A stretch of DNA of 64,000 bases from Dyella sp. SG609 (GCF_012275375.1 NZ_JAAZQJ010000007.1:62001-126000); one strand, 5' to 3'. Numbered from the stretch's first letter, positions 8,497 through 18,545 are shown. The notes: generated from the sequence alone by a model not told the origin. A program made the numbers and translations.

Positions 8497-9033
8497 TCAG
8501 ATGGAATGCCGGTAAGGCTTCCCGGACTGGCAATCCTGCACGTCCTCCTGCGTCAGCCGCGCATACGGACGCAGGCTTTCCTCCTTGGCGACCATCACGT
8601 CCTGCGTCTGGCGCATCTTCTCCAGCGAGGCGCAGAACTGCGGCGAATGCGGGATCTTCTCGGCATCGGCCTCGATGCCTTTCGATGCGCCATCGGTGCC
8701 GTGGATCATCGAGCCGAACAGCAGCCGCGGCACCGCATACCTGGTCAGGCGCGAAGCGGCATCGAACGAGATGTCGATCACTTCCAGCGAGGCTTCGCGG
8801 TAATCGAGAACGGCCGCGCGCTGATCGGCGGTCAGCGCCAGCGGCTGCTTGTCGATGGTCACGCCGCCGGTCACGTCGATATAGGCCTTCGGCACGTCCT
8901 TGTCGCCGCGCAGTTCCAGCGGCTCCTGGTGCATCTTGATACGGTCCGCTTCCATATCGCGCCTGGCCGCGCCGGAACACCCCGCCAGCACGAGCGCGGC
9001 AACGGACAGCAGGAGGAGGGGACGAACTTCCAT
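8497..9033 (-). CDS. Lipoprotein of unknown function (resembles DUF2884/YggN-type)
   Basis: This 178-residue protein has a lipoprotein signal: MEVRPLLLLSVAALVLAGC, lipobox LAGC with Cys19, so it should be a lipid-anchored envelope protein. The segment VTIDKQPLALTADQRAAVLDY resembles the start of DUF2884 (YggN-like) proteins, where a value named as valid at zero is followed by a Tyr-ending helix; this is only a resemblance. A ribosome site is weak. It lies 87 bp past hemD on the same strand and could receive read-through from the nitrate operon, but nothing links its function to nitrate. Confidence 0.7.
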   Translation of the reverse strand: MEVRPLLLLSVAALVLAGCSGAARRDMEADRIKMHQEPLELRGDKDVPKAYIDVTGGVTIDKQPLALTADQRAAVLDYREASLEVIDISFDAASRLTRYAVPRLLFGSMIHGTDGASKGIEADAEKIPHSPQFCASLEKMRQTQDVMVAKEESLRPYARLTQEDVQDCQSGKPYRHSI

Positions 9034-9120
9034 GGCGCACTCGCATCGGCAAGCAAGGCGCAGACGATAAAGACGCGCCGCACCGCCTGCCCCGTGCCAA
9101 AGGTCGCCCTCCCCCAGAAG

Positions 9121-9942
9121 TCAGGGCCGCGCCAGGGCCTCGGCCAGCGCCGTGCTCAGCGGCTTCATGTAGTAGCTGTCCGCCGGCACCGCGTGGACGC
9201 GCACGCCATGCTGCGCGAGTGTGTCGGCCACCACCGGCCCGACCGCGGCCACCACGACGCGCGACAAGGCCTCCTTCGACACGTCGGCGCCGGCCAGCCG
9301 GAACAAGCGCTCCACCTGCTGGATGCTGGTGAATGCGATGGCGTCGATCTCGCCCTGGCGCATGCCTTCGAGCATGGCCAGCACGTCGGCATCGTCGGCC
9401 GCATCGGCGTAGCGGTAAGGCGCCACCGGCAATACGTGTGCGCCCGCCTCGGCGAGAAACGCCATCAGCGGCGCATTCGGCTCGGTGCCGTACAGCTGCA
9501 CGCCGACCTTGCGTCCGCGCAGATCCAGCTCGCGCAAGCAGGCGATCACGCCCGGGGTCGTCGCCGGTTCCGCCACCAGGCTGGGGCGCAAGCCCAGTTC
9601 GCGCAGCACGCGGCCCGGCTTGGGGCCCCGCGCGATGATCCGCACCCGGGCCAGGCGGGCGATAAAGCGCTCGCCCCACTCCGGTGCGTGCCGATCCAGC
9701 GCATCCAGCAAGCGGCTCAATCCTTCGCCGGTAAACAGCACCAGATCGTCGCAGGCGCCGTCGTTGAAGCGGCGCAGCCAGTCCAGCACCGGCGCTGGAT
9801 CCGCGGCATCGCGGATCTCCACCAGCGGACAACGCAGCACGGTGGCGCCGCGGCGTTCGAGCAGCGTGGCGAAGACGTCCAGCGCGCGCGATTCCGGCAC
9901 GGCGATGCGGCGTCCCGCCAAGGCCTGTTCGGGCGCCGCCAT
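9121..9942 (-). CDS. hemD: Uroporphyrinogen-III synthase, nitrate-operon copy
   Basis: This 273-residue protein of the HemD family closes hydroxymethylbilane to uroporphyrinogen III, the substrate of the methylase half of CysG. Family features are the two alternating Rossmann-like halves, the opening RRIAVPESRALDVFATLLERRGA, LVLFTGEGLSRLLDAL, and the late IDAIAFTSIQQVERLFRL followed by VAAVGPVVADTLAQHG. Its ATG overlaps the cysG stop by one base (TGATG), which implies translational coupling. A HemD inside a nitrate operon suggests a dedicated boost of siroheme supply; a housekeeping hemD next to hemC probably exists elsewhere. HemD sequences diverge widely, so the assignment rests on fold pattern and context. 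Confidence 0.85.
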   Translation of the reverse strand: MAAPEQALAGRRIAVPESRALDVFATLLERRGATVLRCPLVEIRDAADPAPVLDWLRRFNDGACDDLVLFTGEGLSRLLDALDRHAPEWGERFIARLARVRIIARGPKPGRVLRELGLRPSLVAEPATTPGVIACLRELDLRGRKVGVQLYGTEPNAPLMAFLAEAGAHVLPVAPYRYADAADDADVLAMLEGMRQGEIDAIAFTSIQQVERLFRLAGADVSKEALSRVVVAAVGPVVADTLAQHGVRVHAVPADSYYMKPLSTALAEALARP

Positions 9943-11372
9943 CAAGCCACTTCCATGCACGGCAGCGCCGCGGCGGTTTCTTCCGCCACCAGCGTGCCGA
10001 ACCAGCTGTGTTTGCGCGCAAACGCGGCCACCTCGCCCACGATCAGCAAGGCCGGCGTGCCCACCGCATGCTCCCTCGCCAGCCTGGGCAGATCGCGCAG
10101 CACACCCGTCACCACGCGCTGCCGCGGCAGGCTGCCGTTCTCGATCAGGGCCACCGGGGTTTCCGGATCGCGCCCCCGCGCAAGCAGGCGCGCCGTCAGC
10201 ATGCCGATCCGTTCCACGCCCATATAGACGGCCAAGGTCTGGCGCGGCTGGGCCAGCATGGCGTCGCTCAAGGTTTCCGCCGCATCCTTGCCGTGCGCCG
10301 TCACCAGGCACACCGACTGCGCCAGCTCGCGATGCGTCAGCGGGATGCCCGCATAAGCCGCGCAGGCCACGGCGGCGGTGATGCCGGGCACGATCTCGCA
10401 GTCGACGCCATGTTCGCGCAGAAAGGCCAGCTCTTCGCCGCCGCGGCCGAACACGAACGGATCGCCGCCTTTCAGCCGCACCACGCGCCGCCCGGCCAGC
10501 GCGTGCGCGAGCATCAGCTCATGCGTCCGTTCCTGCGGCACCTGGCGGCCACCGCAGCGCTTACCCACGTCGATGCGCTCGGCATCGCGCCGCGCCAGTG
10601 CCAGGATGTCGTCGCCGATCAGCTGGTCGTGCAGGATCACATCGGCCTGGCCCAGCGCACGCAGCGCCGCCAAGGTCAGCAGGCCGGGATCGCCTGGGCC
10701 GGCGCCGACCAGCGCGACGGAACCACGCGGCTGCACATCCTTATCGCCACTCAAGGCATCGAGCAGCACCCGCTCCGCCTCCTCGTGGCGCGCACGCCGC
10801 AGCAGCTTCAGCACCGGGCCGTCGTGCAGCCAGCCATAGAAGCCGCGGCGCTGCGCCAGATCGCCGTAGCGCCGCGCGATGCTGCCGCGATGGCGCTGCG
10901 CCAGCGCCACCAGCGAACCCAGCGCATGATCCAGCACGCGCTCCAGCATCTCGCGCACGCGGCTGGCCAAGGCCGGCGCGGCGCCGGCGGTGGAGATCGC
11001 CACCATCAGCGGCGCGCGGTCGATCACCGCCGGCACGTGGAAGCGCGACAGCACGGCATCGTCGACCACGTTGACCAGTATCCGCCGCGCCCCCGCATCG
11101 GCCGCGATCCGCGCATTGACCGCCTTGTCGCCGGTGGCCGCCACCACCAGCCACACCTCGTCGAGCCAGCCCGGCTCGTAGTCGCCGCGCAGCCATGCCA
11201 CCGCGCCGTCCTGCGCCAGGCGCGCCAGCCCGGCATCGAGCTGCGGTGCTCCCACTCGCACCAACGCACCGGCCTCGCGCAAGGCGGCCACCTTGCGCCG
11301 CGCCACCGTGCCGCCGCCCACCACCAGCACCGGCAAGCCCTGCAGATCGGCAAACAACGGATACAGCTTCAT
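9942..11372 (-). CDS. cysG: Siroheme synthase (trifunctional CysG)
   Basis: This 476-residue fusion makes siroheme for NirB. The N-terminal half (about 1-215) is the precorrin-2 dehydrogenase/ferrochelatase: NAD-binding [17 protein letters not shown] and [19 protein letters not shown] with the catalytic Asp of NVVD. The C-terminal half is uroporphyrinogen-III methyltransferase: [52 protein letters not shown], and AVYMGV with the substrate Met. By alignment from memory with enteric CysG, the phosphorylated Ser128 position is a Thr here (ISTAGAAP against VSSGGTSP). The ATG at 11372 has GGAGGG about 7 nt upstream. It lies 31 bp after nasA and overlaps hemD. Confidence 0.95.
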   Translation of the reverse strand: MKLYPLFADLQGLPVLVVGGGTVARRKVAALREAGALVRVGAPQLDAGLARLAQDGAVAWLRGDYEPGWLDEVWLVVAATGDKAVNARIAADAGARRILVNVVDDAVLSRFHVPAVIDRAPLMVAISTAGAAPALASRVREMLERVLDHALGSLVALAQRHRGSIARRYGDLAQRRGFYGWLHDGPVLKLLRRARHEEAERVLLDALSGDKDVQPRGSVALVGAGPGDPGLLTLAALRALGQADVILHDQLIGDDILALARRDAERIDVGKRCGGRQVPQERTHELMLAHALAGRRVVRLKGGDPFVFGRGGEELAFLREHGVDCEIVPGITAAVACAAYAGIPLTHRELAQSVCLVTAHGKDAAETLSDAMLAQPRQTLAVYMGVERIGMLTARLLARGRDPETPVALIENGSLPRQRVVTGVLRDLPRLAREHAVGTPALLIVGEVAAFARKHSWFGTLVAEETAAALPCMEVA

Positions 11373-11403
11373 CGGTACGCCCTCCAGCCGCATCCGTGCC
11401 CGC

Positions 11404-14115
11404 TCATGCCGCGGTAACCGCGCGCGTCTCGGCGATCAGCCGCCGCAACTCAGGAATACAGGACCCGCAATTGCCACCCGCACGCAGCTCGGCGGTGATC
11501 TGCGCCGGCAGGTCCATATCGTTCGCGCGGATCGCCTCGAGAATGGTGTTGCGCCCCACGCCGAAGCAGGAACACACCACCGGCCCGGGATCGCCGCCAC
11601 CGCCCGGCGGCTCGCCCGACAACAGGGCCAGCCGGTCGGCTTCGTCCAGCCGCTCGCGCGCGAACAGCGAGGACAGCCATTGGCGCGACGGCAGGTGCGG
11701 TTGCGCCGCAAGGAACAGGCAGGACTCGATGCGGCCATCGCGCAGGTGCATGGCGCGGTATACGCCGGTCTCGCGATCCTCGAAGGCCAGCCAGTCCGCG
11801 CCGGTTTCATCCGCCCCCAGCCAGCCCTTCGCCCAGGCATCGCAATCGGCCGGCCGCTCGCGGTGCGCCAGTTCGTAGCGCAGAAAGCGGTCGCCGCGGA
11901 TCAAGGTCCAATAGCTCAGCGCCGACGCCGGCAGCGCCTGCCGCGCCAGCGCAAAGCCATACCAGCGCACCGCGAACGGCTCGACCCGCACCGGCGTGTG
12001 CTTGAACTCCGGCTCGCCGGAGACCGGATCCACCGCCGGATTCACCACCCCGCCCACGCGCGCATCCGAAGCGAATTGATCGCTCCAGTGGATCGGCACG
12101 AACACCTGCCCCGCCAGGATGCCGCCGCCATGGCGCACCCGCCCCACCATCGCCCCCCAGCGCGAACTGACCCGTGCCAGCGTGCCTTCGCGCACGCCGC
12201 AGCGCAGCGCATCGTGCGGATGCATGTCGATAAAGGGTTCGCCGATATGGCCGTTGAGCCGCGGCGAGCGCGCGGTGCGCGTCATGGTGTGCCACTGGTC
12301 GCGGATGCGGCCGGTGTTGAGCACCAGCGGATACTCGCGGTCGACGGCATGCACCGGCGGACGCGAAGCCGTGGCGACGAAACGCGCGCGGCCATGGGCA
12401 TGGCTGAAGCGGCCGTCCGAAAACAGGCGCGGCGTGCCCTCGCCCGCTTCCGTCACCGGCCACTGCACCGGCGCGAGCGTGTCGTAGGCTCGCCGATCGA
12501 GCCGCGCCAAGCTCCCAAGATGCAGGCGCCTGTACGCAGCCGGCACACCATCGGCGGCAGGCTCGCGGTTGCGGAAGGTCGTGAGCTGCGCATGCTCGAC
12601 GAAAATCTCGTGCGGGTTGCCGAACTCGAAACCGCGCTCGAAACCCATCCGCCGCGCCACCTCGCACACCACGCGCCAATCCGCGCGCGCCTCGCCCGGC
12701 ACCGGCAGGAACGGCCGCTGCCGCGAGATGCGCCGCTCCGAACTGGTCACCGTGCCGTCCTTCTCGCCCCAGCCCAGCGCCGGCAGCAGCACGTGGGCGA
12801 AGGCATTGGTGTCGGTGCGCTCGACGATGTCCGAGCACACCACCAGCTCGCAGCGCGCCAGCGCGGCGCGCACCTTGTCCGCCTCGGGCAGGCTTACCGC
12901 CGGATTGGTCGCCATGATCCACAGCGCCTTGATCCGCCCCTCGCCCACCGCATCGAACAGCTCCACCGCCTTCAGGCCCGGCTTGTCGGCCATGCGCGGC
13001 GACTGCCAGAACGCCTGCACGATATCCCGGTGCGCCGGTTCGCCCAGCTCCATATGCGCCGCCAGCATGTTGGCCAGGCCGCCGACTTCGCGCCCACCCA
13101 TCGCATTGGGCTGTCCCGTGATGGAGAACGGCCCCATGCCCGGCCGGCCGATGCGCGCGGTGGCGAGATGGCAATTGATGATGGCGTTGACCTTGTCGGT
13201 GCCGCTGCTGGACTGGTTCACGCCCTGCGAAAACAGCGTCACCACCTTCTCGTGCCGCGCGAACAGGCGATAGAATGCCACCACGTCCGCCGCCTGCAGG
13301 CCGCACTGCTGCGCCACCTGGGCCGGGTCGCCCGCCTCCGCCTCGGCGGCCGCCAGCGCCGCATCGAAGCCTTCCGTATGCGCATCGATAAACGCGGGAT
13401 CGATCACGCCATGGCGGAACAGAAACGACAGCAGGCCGTTGAACAGCCGCACGTCGGTGCCCGGGCGGATCGGCAGGTGCAGATCGGCGCCTTCGCAGGT
13501 GGCGGTAAAGCGCGGATCGATCACCACCACGCGCGGACCGTCGCGGCCGTCGCGCGCCTGCGTCACGCGCTGGAACAGCACCGGATGGCACCAGGCCGTA
13601 TTGGAACCGACCAGCACCACCAGCTCGGCCTGCTCCAGGTCTTCATAGCAGCCCGGCACCACGTCCTCGCCAAACGCGCGCTTGTGGCCCGCCACCGCGG
13701 AGGACATGCACAGGCGCGAGTTGGTATCGATATTGGCCGTGCCCAGATAACCCTTGGCCAGCTTGTTGACGACGTAATAGTCCTCGGTCAGCAACTGCCC
13801 GGATACGTAGAACGCCACCGCGTCCGGACCGTGCTCCGCCACCACGCGCGAGAAGCCGTCCGCCACGCGCTGGATCGCTTCATCCCAGCCCGCACGGCGC
13901 ACCACGCCATCCGCCTCGCGCAGCAGCGGATGCAGCAGCCGCCCTTCCATCCCGACCGTATCGCCCAGCGCCGAACCCTTGACGCACAAACGCCCGCGAT
14001 TGGACGCATGCGCCGGATCGCCCGCCACCCGCGCCGCGCCGTCCGCGTCCACACTGGCCAGCACGCCGCAACCGACGCCGCAGTAGGGACAGGTGGTGCG
14101 TACCGCTTCGCTCAT
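11404..14115 (-). CDS. nasA: Assimilatory nitrate reductase catalytic subunit
   Basis: This 903-residue cytoplasmic molybdoenzyme reduces nitrate to nitrite. At the N-terminus [12 protein letters not shown] with a later RLCVKG binds a [4Fe-4S] cluster. Next come the molybdopterin guanine dinucleotide domains ([66 protein letters not shown]) and the C-terminal cofactor domain ([18 protein letters not shown]). The last 65 residues form a BFD-like [2Fe-2S] domain ([11 protein letters not shown] and [15 protein letters not shown]), as in NasA of enterics. The ATG at 14115 overlaps the nirD stop by 4 nt (ATGA). The frame is open upstream to 14199, inside nirD. No separate electron-donating subunit is seen. 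Confidence 0.96.
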   Translation of the reverse strand: MSEAVRTTCPYCGVGCGVLASVDADGAARVAGDPAHASNRGRLCVKGSALGDTVGMEGRLLHPLLREADGVVRRAGWDEAIQRVADGFSRVVAEHGPDAVAFYVSGQLLTEDYYVVNKLAKGYLGTANIDTNSRLCMSSAVAGHKRAFGEDVVPGCYEDLEQAELVVLVGSNTAWCHPVLFQRVTQARDGRDGPRVVVIDPRFTATCEGADLHLPIRPGTDVRLFNGLLSFLFRHGVIDPAFIDAHTEGFDAALAAAEAEAGDPAQVAQQCGLQAADVVAFYRLFARHEKVVTLFSQGVNQSSSGTDKVNAIINCHLATARIGRPGMGPFSITGQPNAMGGREVGGLANMLAAHMELGEPAHRDIVQAFWQSPRMADKPGLKAVELFDAVGEGRIKALWIMATNPAVSLPEADKVRAALARCELVVCSDIVERTDTNAFAHVLLPALGWGEKDGTVTSSERRISRQRPFLPVPGEARADWRVVCEVARRMGFERGFEFGNPHEIFVEHAQLTTFRNREPAADGVPAAYRRLHLGSLARLDRRAYDTLAPVQWPVTEAGEGTPRLFSDGRFSHAHGRARFVATASRPPVHAVDREYPLVLNTGRIRDQWHTMTRTARSPRLNGHIGEPFIDMHPHDALRCGVREGTLARVSSRWGAMVGRVRHGGGILAGQVFVPIHWSDQFASDARVGGVVNPAVDPVSGEPEFKHTPVRVEPFAVRWYGFALARQALPASALSYWTLIRGDRFLRYELAHRERPADCDAWAKGWLGADETGADWLAFEDRETGVYRAMHLRDGRIESCLFLAAQPHLPSRQWLSSLFARERLDEADRLALLSGEPPGGGGDPGPVVCSCFGVGRNTILEAIRANDMDLPAQITAELRAGGNCGSCIPELRRLIAETRAVTAA

Positions 14116-14453
14116 GTATCGCGCCGCTCCACCTGCACGTCCTCGCCCTGCCGCCGCACCGCCCAGGTGCGCACCGCCTGCTGCGGTTGCTCCAGGCATT
14201 CGCCGGTACGCAGGTCGAAGTGCTGCTTGTGGATCGGCGACGCCACCACCACGCGCTCGCCGAGGCTGCCGACCAGCCCGCGCGACAGCACCGCCGCGCC
14301 CGAGCAGGGATCGAGATTGTCGATCGCGTAGAGCTCCTCGCCGATGCGGAATACCGCCACCTGCTCGCTGCCCACCAGGGCGCAGACGCCGGTGGACGGC
14401 ACGATGTCGCCGATGGCGCAGATGGACATCCAGCCTGCCTGTTCGCTCGTCAT
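14112..14453 (-). CDS. nirD: Nitrite reductase small subunit
   Basis: This 113-residue Rieske-fold protein partners NirB in NADH-dependent reduction of nitrite to ammonium. Sequence marks are WMSICAIGDIVPSTGVCALV at the start, AVFRIGEELYAIDNLDPCSGA in the middle and SPIHKQHFDLRTGECLEQP near the end. As usual for NirD, the Cys-His pairs of true Rieske proteins are incomplete, so no Fe-S cluster is expected. The start is 4 nt after the nirB stop, and its own stop overlaps the nasA start, so it is translated as part of the operon. Confidence 0.95.
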   Translation of the reverse strand: MTSEQAGWMSICAIGDIVPSTGVCALVGSEQVAVFRIGEELYAIDNLDPCSGAAVLSRGLVGSLGERVVVASPIHKQHFDLRTGECLEQPQQAVRTWAVRRQGEDVQVERRDT

Positions 14454-14457
14454 GGCC

Positions 14458-17025
14458 TCACTCCGTCTCCACCACCACGGGAATGCCGCGCAATGCGCGC
14501 TTCTCCTGCACCGTCGCCGGCCGGATCTGCCCGCGCTCCGGCACGAAGGCCACGCGGTCGTCGCCGGCTTCGCTGTTGACGAAGTGGCGGAAGCGTGCGC
14601 GCACCGCGGGATCGGTCACCGCACGCTTCCACTCGCAGGCATAGGTGTCGACCACCAGGGCCATTTCGGCTTCGAGTTCCGCGGCCAGGCCCAGCTTGTC
14701 GTGCACGACCACGTCGCGCAGATAGTCCATGCCGCCTTCCAGCCCATCGCGCCACACGCTGGTGCGCTGCAGGCGGTCGGCGGTGCGGATGTAGAACATC
14801 AGGAAGCGGTCGATATAGCGAACGAGGGTGGCCGTATCCAGGTCGCCCGCCAGCAGCTCGGCGTGCCGCGGCTTCATGCCGCCATTGCCGCAGACGTAGA
14901 GATTCCAGCCCTTCTCGGTGGCGATCACGCCCACGTCCTTGCTCTGCGCCTCGGCGCATTCGCGCGCGCAGCCGGACACGGCGAACTTCAGCTTGTGCGG
15001 CGAGCGCAGTCCCTTGTAGCGGTTTTCCAGGTCGATCGCGGTGCCCACCGAATCCTGCACGCCATAGCGGCACCAGGTGGAACCCACGCAGGACTTCACC
15101 GTGCGCACCGACTTGCCATAGGCATGGCCGGATTCGAAGCCCGCTTCGATCAGTTCCTCCCAGATCAGCGGCAGCTGCTCCAGCCGCGCGCCGAACAGAT
15201 CCACGCGCTGGCCGCCGGTGAGCTTGGTGTACAGGCCGTACGACTTGGCGATGCGGCCAATGGCGATCAGTCCATCCGGCGTCACTTCGCCGCCGGCCAT
15301 GCGCGGCACCACCGAATAGGTGCCGTCCTTCTGGATATTGGCCAGGAAGTAGTCGTTGGAATCCTGCAGCGAAGCGTGTTCCTGCTGCAGCACGAATTCG
15401 TTCCAGCACGAGGCCAGGATGCTGGCCGCCACCGGCTTGCAGATATCGCAACCCAGCCCCTGGCCATGGCGCGCCAGCAGTTCGTCGAAGCGGCGGATGC
15501 GCTCCACGCGCACCAGGTGGTACAGCTCCTGCCGCGAATACGCGAAGTGCTCGCATAGATGGCTGGTCACCGCCAGGCCCTGGCGCACCATCTCCGCCTT
15601 CATGATCTGGGTGACCAGCGGCACGCAGCCGCCGCAGGTGGTGCCGGCGCGCGTGGCCTCTTTCAAGGCGCCGATGCTGGTGGCGCCCTCGCCCACCGCC
15701 TTGCACAACTGCCCCTTGGATACGTTGTTGCACGAACACACCTGGGCCGAGGCCGGCAGCGCATCGACCGCCAGCCCCGGTTTCGCCTTGCTGTCCGACG
15801 CGGGCAGGATCAGCGATTCCGGCGCCTCCGGCAGCTCCATGCCGTTGAGCATCATCTGCAGCAAGGTGCCGTACTCGGCGGCATCGCCCACCAGCACGCC
15901 ACCGAGCAGGCGCTTGCCGTCTTCCGATACCACCAGCCGCTTGTAGACCTGGCGGCGCTCGTCGCTGAACTGATAGCTGCGGCTGCCCGGCGTGGCGCCG
16001 TGCGCATCGCCGAGGCTGGCCACGTCCACGCCCATCAGTTTGAGCTTGGTCGACATGTCGGCGCCGGCGAACTCCGGCAGGTCGCGCGCTTCCTCGCGCG
16101 TCAGCAGGGCATGCAGATGCTTGGCCACCACGCGCGCCATCTCGTAGCCCGGCGCCACCAGGCCGAACACCTTGCCGCCCCATTGCGCGCATTCGCCGAT
16201 GGCGTAGACGTCGCGGTCGCGCGTGCGGCAGAAGTTGTCGACCATGATGCCGCCGCGCTGGCCCACGCCCAGCTCGCATTGCCGCGCCAGTTCGTCGCGC
16301 GGGCGGATGCCGGCGGAGAACACGATCAGGTCGGTCTCCAGGGTGCTGCCGTCGGCGAACTTCATGGCGTGACGTGCGCTGGTACCGTCAATGATCTCCT
16401 GTGTGTTCTTGCCCGTATGCACCACCAGGCCGAGTTCCTCGATGGTCCGGTGCAGGATGCGCCCGCCACCGTCGTCCACCTGCACCGCCATCAGGCGCGG
16501 CGCGAATTCCACCACGTGCGTTTCCAGGCCCATGTCGCGCACGGCCTTGGCGCATTCCAGCCCCAGCAGGCCGCCGCCGACCACCACGCCACGTTTGGAT
16601 TGCGCGCCCCATTCGGCCAGTTCGGCGAGGTCGTCGAGCGTGCGGTAGGTGAGGCAGCCGCGGCGGTCGTTGCCGGGGATCGGCGGCACGAACGGCGTGG
16701 ACCCGGTGGCGAAGACCAGCTTGTCGTACGGAACGACGTCGCCGTCGGCGGTGGTGACCCGCTTGAAGGCGCGGTCGATGCGCGCCGCGCGCGTGGCCAG
16801 GCGCAGATGCAGGCCGGGATGATCGAAGAAGCCGGGCGCCACCAGCGACAGCTCGTCCGCGCTGCGGCCGGCGAAGTAGTCGGACAGGTGCACGCGGTCG
16901 TAGGCGGGCCGGCTTTCCTCGCACAGCACCGTGATGTCCAGGCCGGGCGTGCCCAGCGCCACCAGTTCCTCCAGCAGCTTGTGGCCGACCATGCCGTTGC
17001 CGATCACCACCAGTCTCGTCGTCAT
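14458..17025 (-). CDS. nirB: NADH-dependent assimilatory nitrite reductase large subunit
   Basis: This 855-residue cytoplasmic siroheme enzyme performs the six-electron reduction of nitrite to ammonium. The FAD/NADH part opens with LVVIGNGMVGHKLLEEL and includes GVVVGGGLLGLECAKAV and DVYAIGECAQWGG. A BFD-like [2Fe-2S] domain follows (VCSCNNVSKGQLC and TTCGGC). The C-terminal sulfite/nitrite reductase domain holds the [4Fe-4S]-siroheme ligands SCVGSTWCRYG and VSGCARECAEAQ. The ATG at 17025 begins the FAD motif exactly; the frame extends to 17304 only because it runs open through the narK end. The gap to narK is 10 bp. Siroheme comes from cysG downstream. Confidence 0.97.
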   Translation of the reverse strand: MTTRLVVIGNGMVGHKLLEELVALGTPGLDITVLCEESRPAYDRVHLSDYFAGRSADELSLVAPGFFDHPGLHLRLATRAARIDRAFKRVTTADGDVVPYDKLVFATGSTPFVPPIPGNDRRGCLTYRTLDDLAELAEWGAQSKRGVVVGGGLLGLECAKAVRDMGLETHVVEFAPRLMAVQVDDGGGRILHRTIEELGLVVHTGKNTQEIIDGTSARHAMKFADGSTLETDLIVFSAGIRPRDELARQCELGVGQRGGIMVDNFCRTRDRDVYAIGECAQWGGKVFGLVAPGYEMARVVAKHLHALLTREEARDLPEFAGADMSTKLKLMGVDVASLGDAHGATPGSRSYQFSDERRQVYKRLVVSEDGKRLLGGVLVGDAAEYGTLLQMMLNGMELPEAPESLILPASDSKAKPGLAVDALPASAQVCSCNNVSKGQLCKAVGEGATSIGALKEATRAGTTCGGCVPLVTQIMKAEMVRQGLAVTSHLCEHFAYSRQELYHLVRVERIRRFDELLARHGQGLGCDICKPVAASILASCWNEFVLQQEHASLQDSNDYFLANIQKDGTYSVVPRMAGGEVTPDGLIAIGRIAKSYGLYTKLTGGQRVDLFGARLEQLPLIWEELIEAGFESGHAYGKSVRTVKSCVGSTWCRYGVQDSVGTAIDLENRYKGLRSPHKLKFAVSGCARECAEAQSKDVGVIATEKGWNLYVCGNGGMKPRHAELLAGDLDTATLVRYIDRFLMFYIRTADRLQRTSVWRDGLEGGMDYLRDVVVHDKLGLAAELEAEMALVVDTYACEWKRAVTDPAVRARFRHFVNSEAGDDRVAFVPERGQIRPATVQEKRALRGIPVVVETE

Positions 17026-17035
17026 GCGCGTCGCC

Positions 17036-18370
17036 TCAGTCGATGGCCAGGGCCGGCGCCGGCGTATCCACCGGCCCTTGCCGCAATACCCGCTCCTCGG
17101 CCACGTGTTCGCGGCTGAAGCGCACGGCGAGCGCGCACAGCGAGCCGGCCAGCACGAAGCCGCCCAGGTACATGAAAGTGAGCTGCACCGAGCCCAGCGA
17201 TTTCTGCAGGAAACCCGCCGCCACCGCGCCCACGTTGCCGCCGGCACCGACGATGCCGGCCACGCCGCCCAGCGCCTTGCGGTCAATAAAAGGCACCAGC
17301 GCATACGTCGCGCCGCAGGCCATATGAGTGAACAGGCCGAAGGCGAGCATCGCGGCCACCGCGGTGGCGGCGCCCTGCGCGCTGGAGAACCACAGCAGCC
17401 CGATGCCTTCGAAGAACATCAGCAGGCACAGCAGGCGTGCGCGCGCCGGCAGGCCGTGCCGGCGCACCAGCCGGTCGGAAGCGATGCCGCCCAGCGCTCG
17501 TGCGAACAGGGCGAGCAGGCCGAAGCCGCCGACGGCCAGCCCCGCATCGCGCAGGCTCAGCGAGAAACGATCCACGTAGTAGCTGGCGGCCACGCCATGC
17601 ACGAACAGCTCGATGCCGAAGCAGCCGGCATAGGTGACGAACAGCAACCACACGCGATAGTTGCGCGCCGCCGCGCGGAACGCCGCCCAGCCGCCGGGCT
17701 TGCCGCCGTCGATGGCGATGCCGCGCGCGCGCAGCTGGCGATAGTCGCCTTGCGGGCTGTCCTGCGTGCAGCGCCAGTACAAGATGCCGACGACGACCAT
17801 CAGCACGCCCGGCAGCAGCATCGCAAGACGCCACCCCAGGCCCTGCCCCACGCCCAGCGCCAGCACACCGGCCAGCACCCATGGCATCGCCGCCTGCGCC
17901 GCGCCACCGCCGGCGTTACCCCAACCGGCCGCCGCCGCATTCGCCGTGCCCACGACCTGCGGCGCGAACATCACCGAGGTGTGGTACTGCGTGATCACGA
18001 AGCTGGCGCCGATCATGCCGATCGCCAGGCGCATGACCAGCAGGGATGCGTAGTCGTGCACCAGCAGCATGCCGAACACCGGCAGCGAGCCGAGCAGCAG
18101 CAAACCGGTATACACGCGGCGCGGCCCGAAGCTGTCGCACAGCGGTCCGATCAGCAGCCGGCCGAAAATGGTGACCGCGACCGCGGCGATATTGATGTCC
18201 GCGACCTGGCCCGGACTCAGATGCAGCTCGCCGCGTATCAACGGCATCAGCGGCGCGACGGAAAACCACGCGAAGAAACACACGAAGAACGCCAGCCAGC
18301 TGAGATGGAACGCACGCATCTGCGGCGTCCGCCATTGCAGCAGCTCGATCCGAGTCGCCTTGCCCGACAT
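17036..18370 (-). CDS. narK: Nitrate/nitrite transporter, MFS superfamily
   Basis: This 444-residue inner-membrane transporter of the nitrate-nitrite porter family has about 12 hydrophobic segments. Both nitrate signatures are visible: AGWGNAGGGAAQAAMPWVL in the N-half and GGVAGIVGAGGNVGAVAAGF in the C-half. The helix-2 area carries the MFS loop (FGRLLIGPLCDSFGPRRVY). The ATG at 18370 is preferred over a GTG at 18397 because GGGGGAAAG lies just upstream and the shorter protein starts as the family does. It is the first gene of the nitrate operon, behind a sigma-54 promoter, so uptake and reduction are produced together. narK is a family-level symbol; nasF-type naming is also possible. Confidence 0.93.
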   Translation of the reverse strand: MSGKATRIELLQWRTPQMRAFHLSWLAFFVCFFAWFSVAPLMPLIRGELHLSPGQVADINIAAVAVTIFGRLLIGPLCDSFGPRRVYTGLLLLGSLPVFGMLLVHDYASLLVMRLAIGMIGASFVITQYHTSVMFAPQVVGTANAAAAGWGNAGGGAAQAAMPWVLAGVLALGVGQGLGWRLAMLLPGVLMVVVGILYWRCTQDSPQGDYRQLRARGIAIDGGKPGGWAAFRAAARNYRVWLLFVTYAGCFGIELFVHGVAASYYVDRFSLSLRDAGLAVGGFGLLALFARALGGIASDRLVRRHGLPARARLLCLLMFFEGIGLLWFSSAQGAATAVAAMLAFGLFTHMACGATYALVPFIDRKALGGVAGIVGAGGNVGAVAAGFLQKSLGSVQLTFMYLGGFVLAGSLCALAVRFSREHVAEERVLRQGPVDTPAPALAID

Positions 18371-18408
18371 GCGCTTTCCCCCGCAGAGAACGAACACGTT
18401 GTGCTGCT

Positions 18409-18425
18409 ATGCAACACGTGTGCCA
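18409..18425 (-). promoter_or_regulatory. Sigma-54 (RpoN) promoter of the nitrate assimilation operon
   Basis: On the minus strand TGGCACACGTGTTGCAT reads TGGCAC, five bases, TTGCAT. The invariant GG and GC are 10 bases apart, as the sigma-54 -24/-12 consensus demands. Counting from the GC at 18412-18411, transcription would begin near 18399, giving a leader of about 29 nt to the narK ATG at 18370. Sigma-54 control of assimilatory nitrate genes is well established in proteobacteria. Confidence 0.85.
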
Positions 18426-18488
18426 TGGGAGAAAAGCGTTGGAATTGCGGTGTTTGCTGAAAAGCTGGCGGATTCAGGCGGCTATTTG

Positions 18489-18544
18489 TGCACCAAGTTC
18501 ATTCGTGCATGGAGGGCTTGCACCAGTGCAGTGCAGCATGCACC
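18489..18544. promoter_or_regulatory. NtrC-type enhancer cluster upstream of narK
   Basis: TGCACCAGTGCAGTGCA at 18519-18535 matches the NtrC consensus TGCACC-N5-GGTGCA at 11 of 12 fixed bases. Further TGCACC half-sites occur at 18489-18494 and 18539-18544, and GTGCA at 18505-18509. The best site lies 120-137 bp upstream of the predicted start, a normal distance for a sigma-54 enhancer. This suggests induction by nitrogen limitation through NtrBC. Confidence 0.7.
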
Positions 18545-18545
18545 A

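Noticed and set aside
11293-14331. Open frame of 1,012 codons opposite nasA, and similar frames opposite nirB and hemD
   Set aside because: Shadows of well-supported genes on the other strand; composition is low-complexity and no motif is seen.
17026-17304. Upstream extension of the nirB frame
   Set aside because: It overlaps the narK coding region and reads as Arg/Trp/Cys-rich nonsense; the FAD motif begins at the ATG at 17025.
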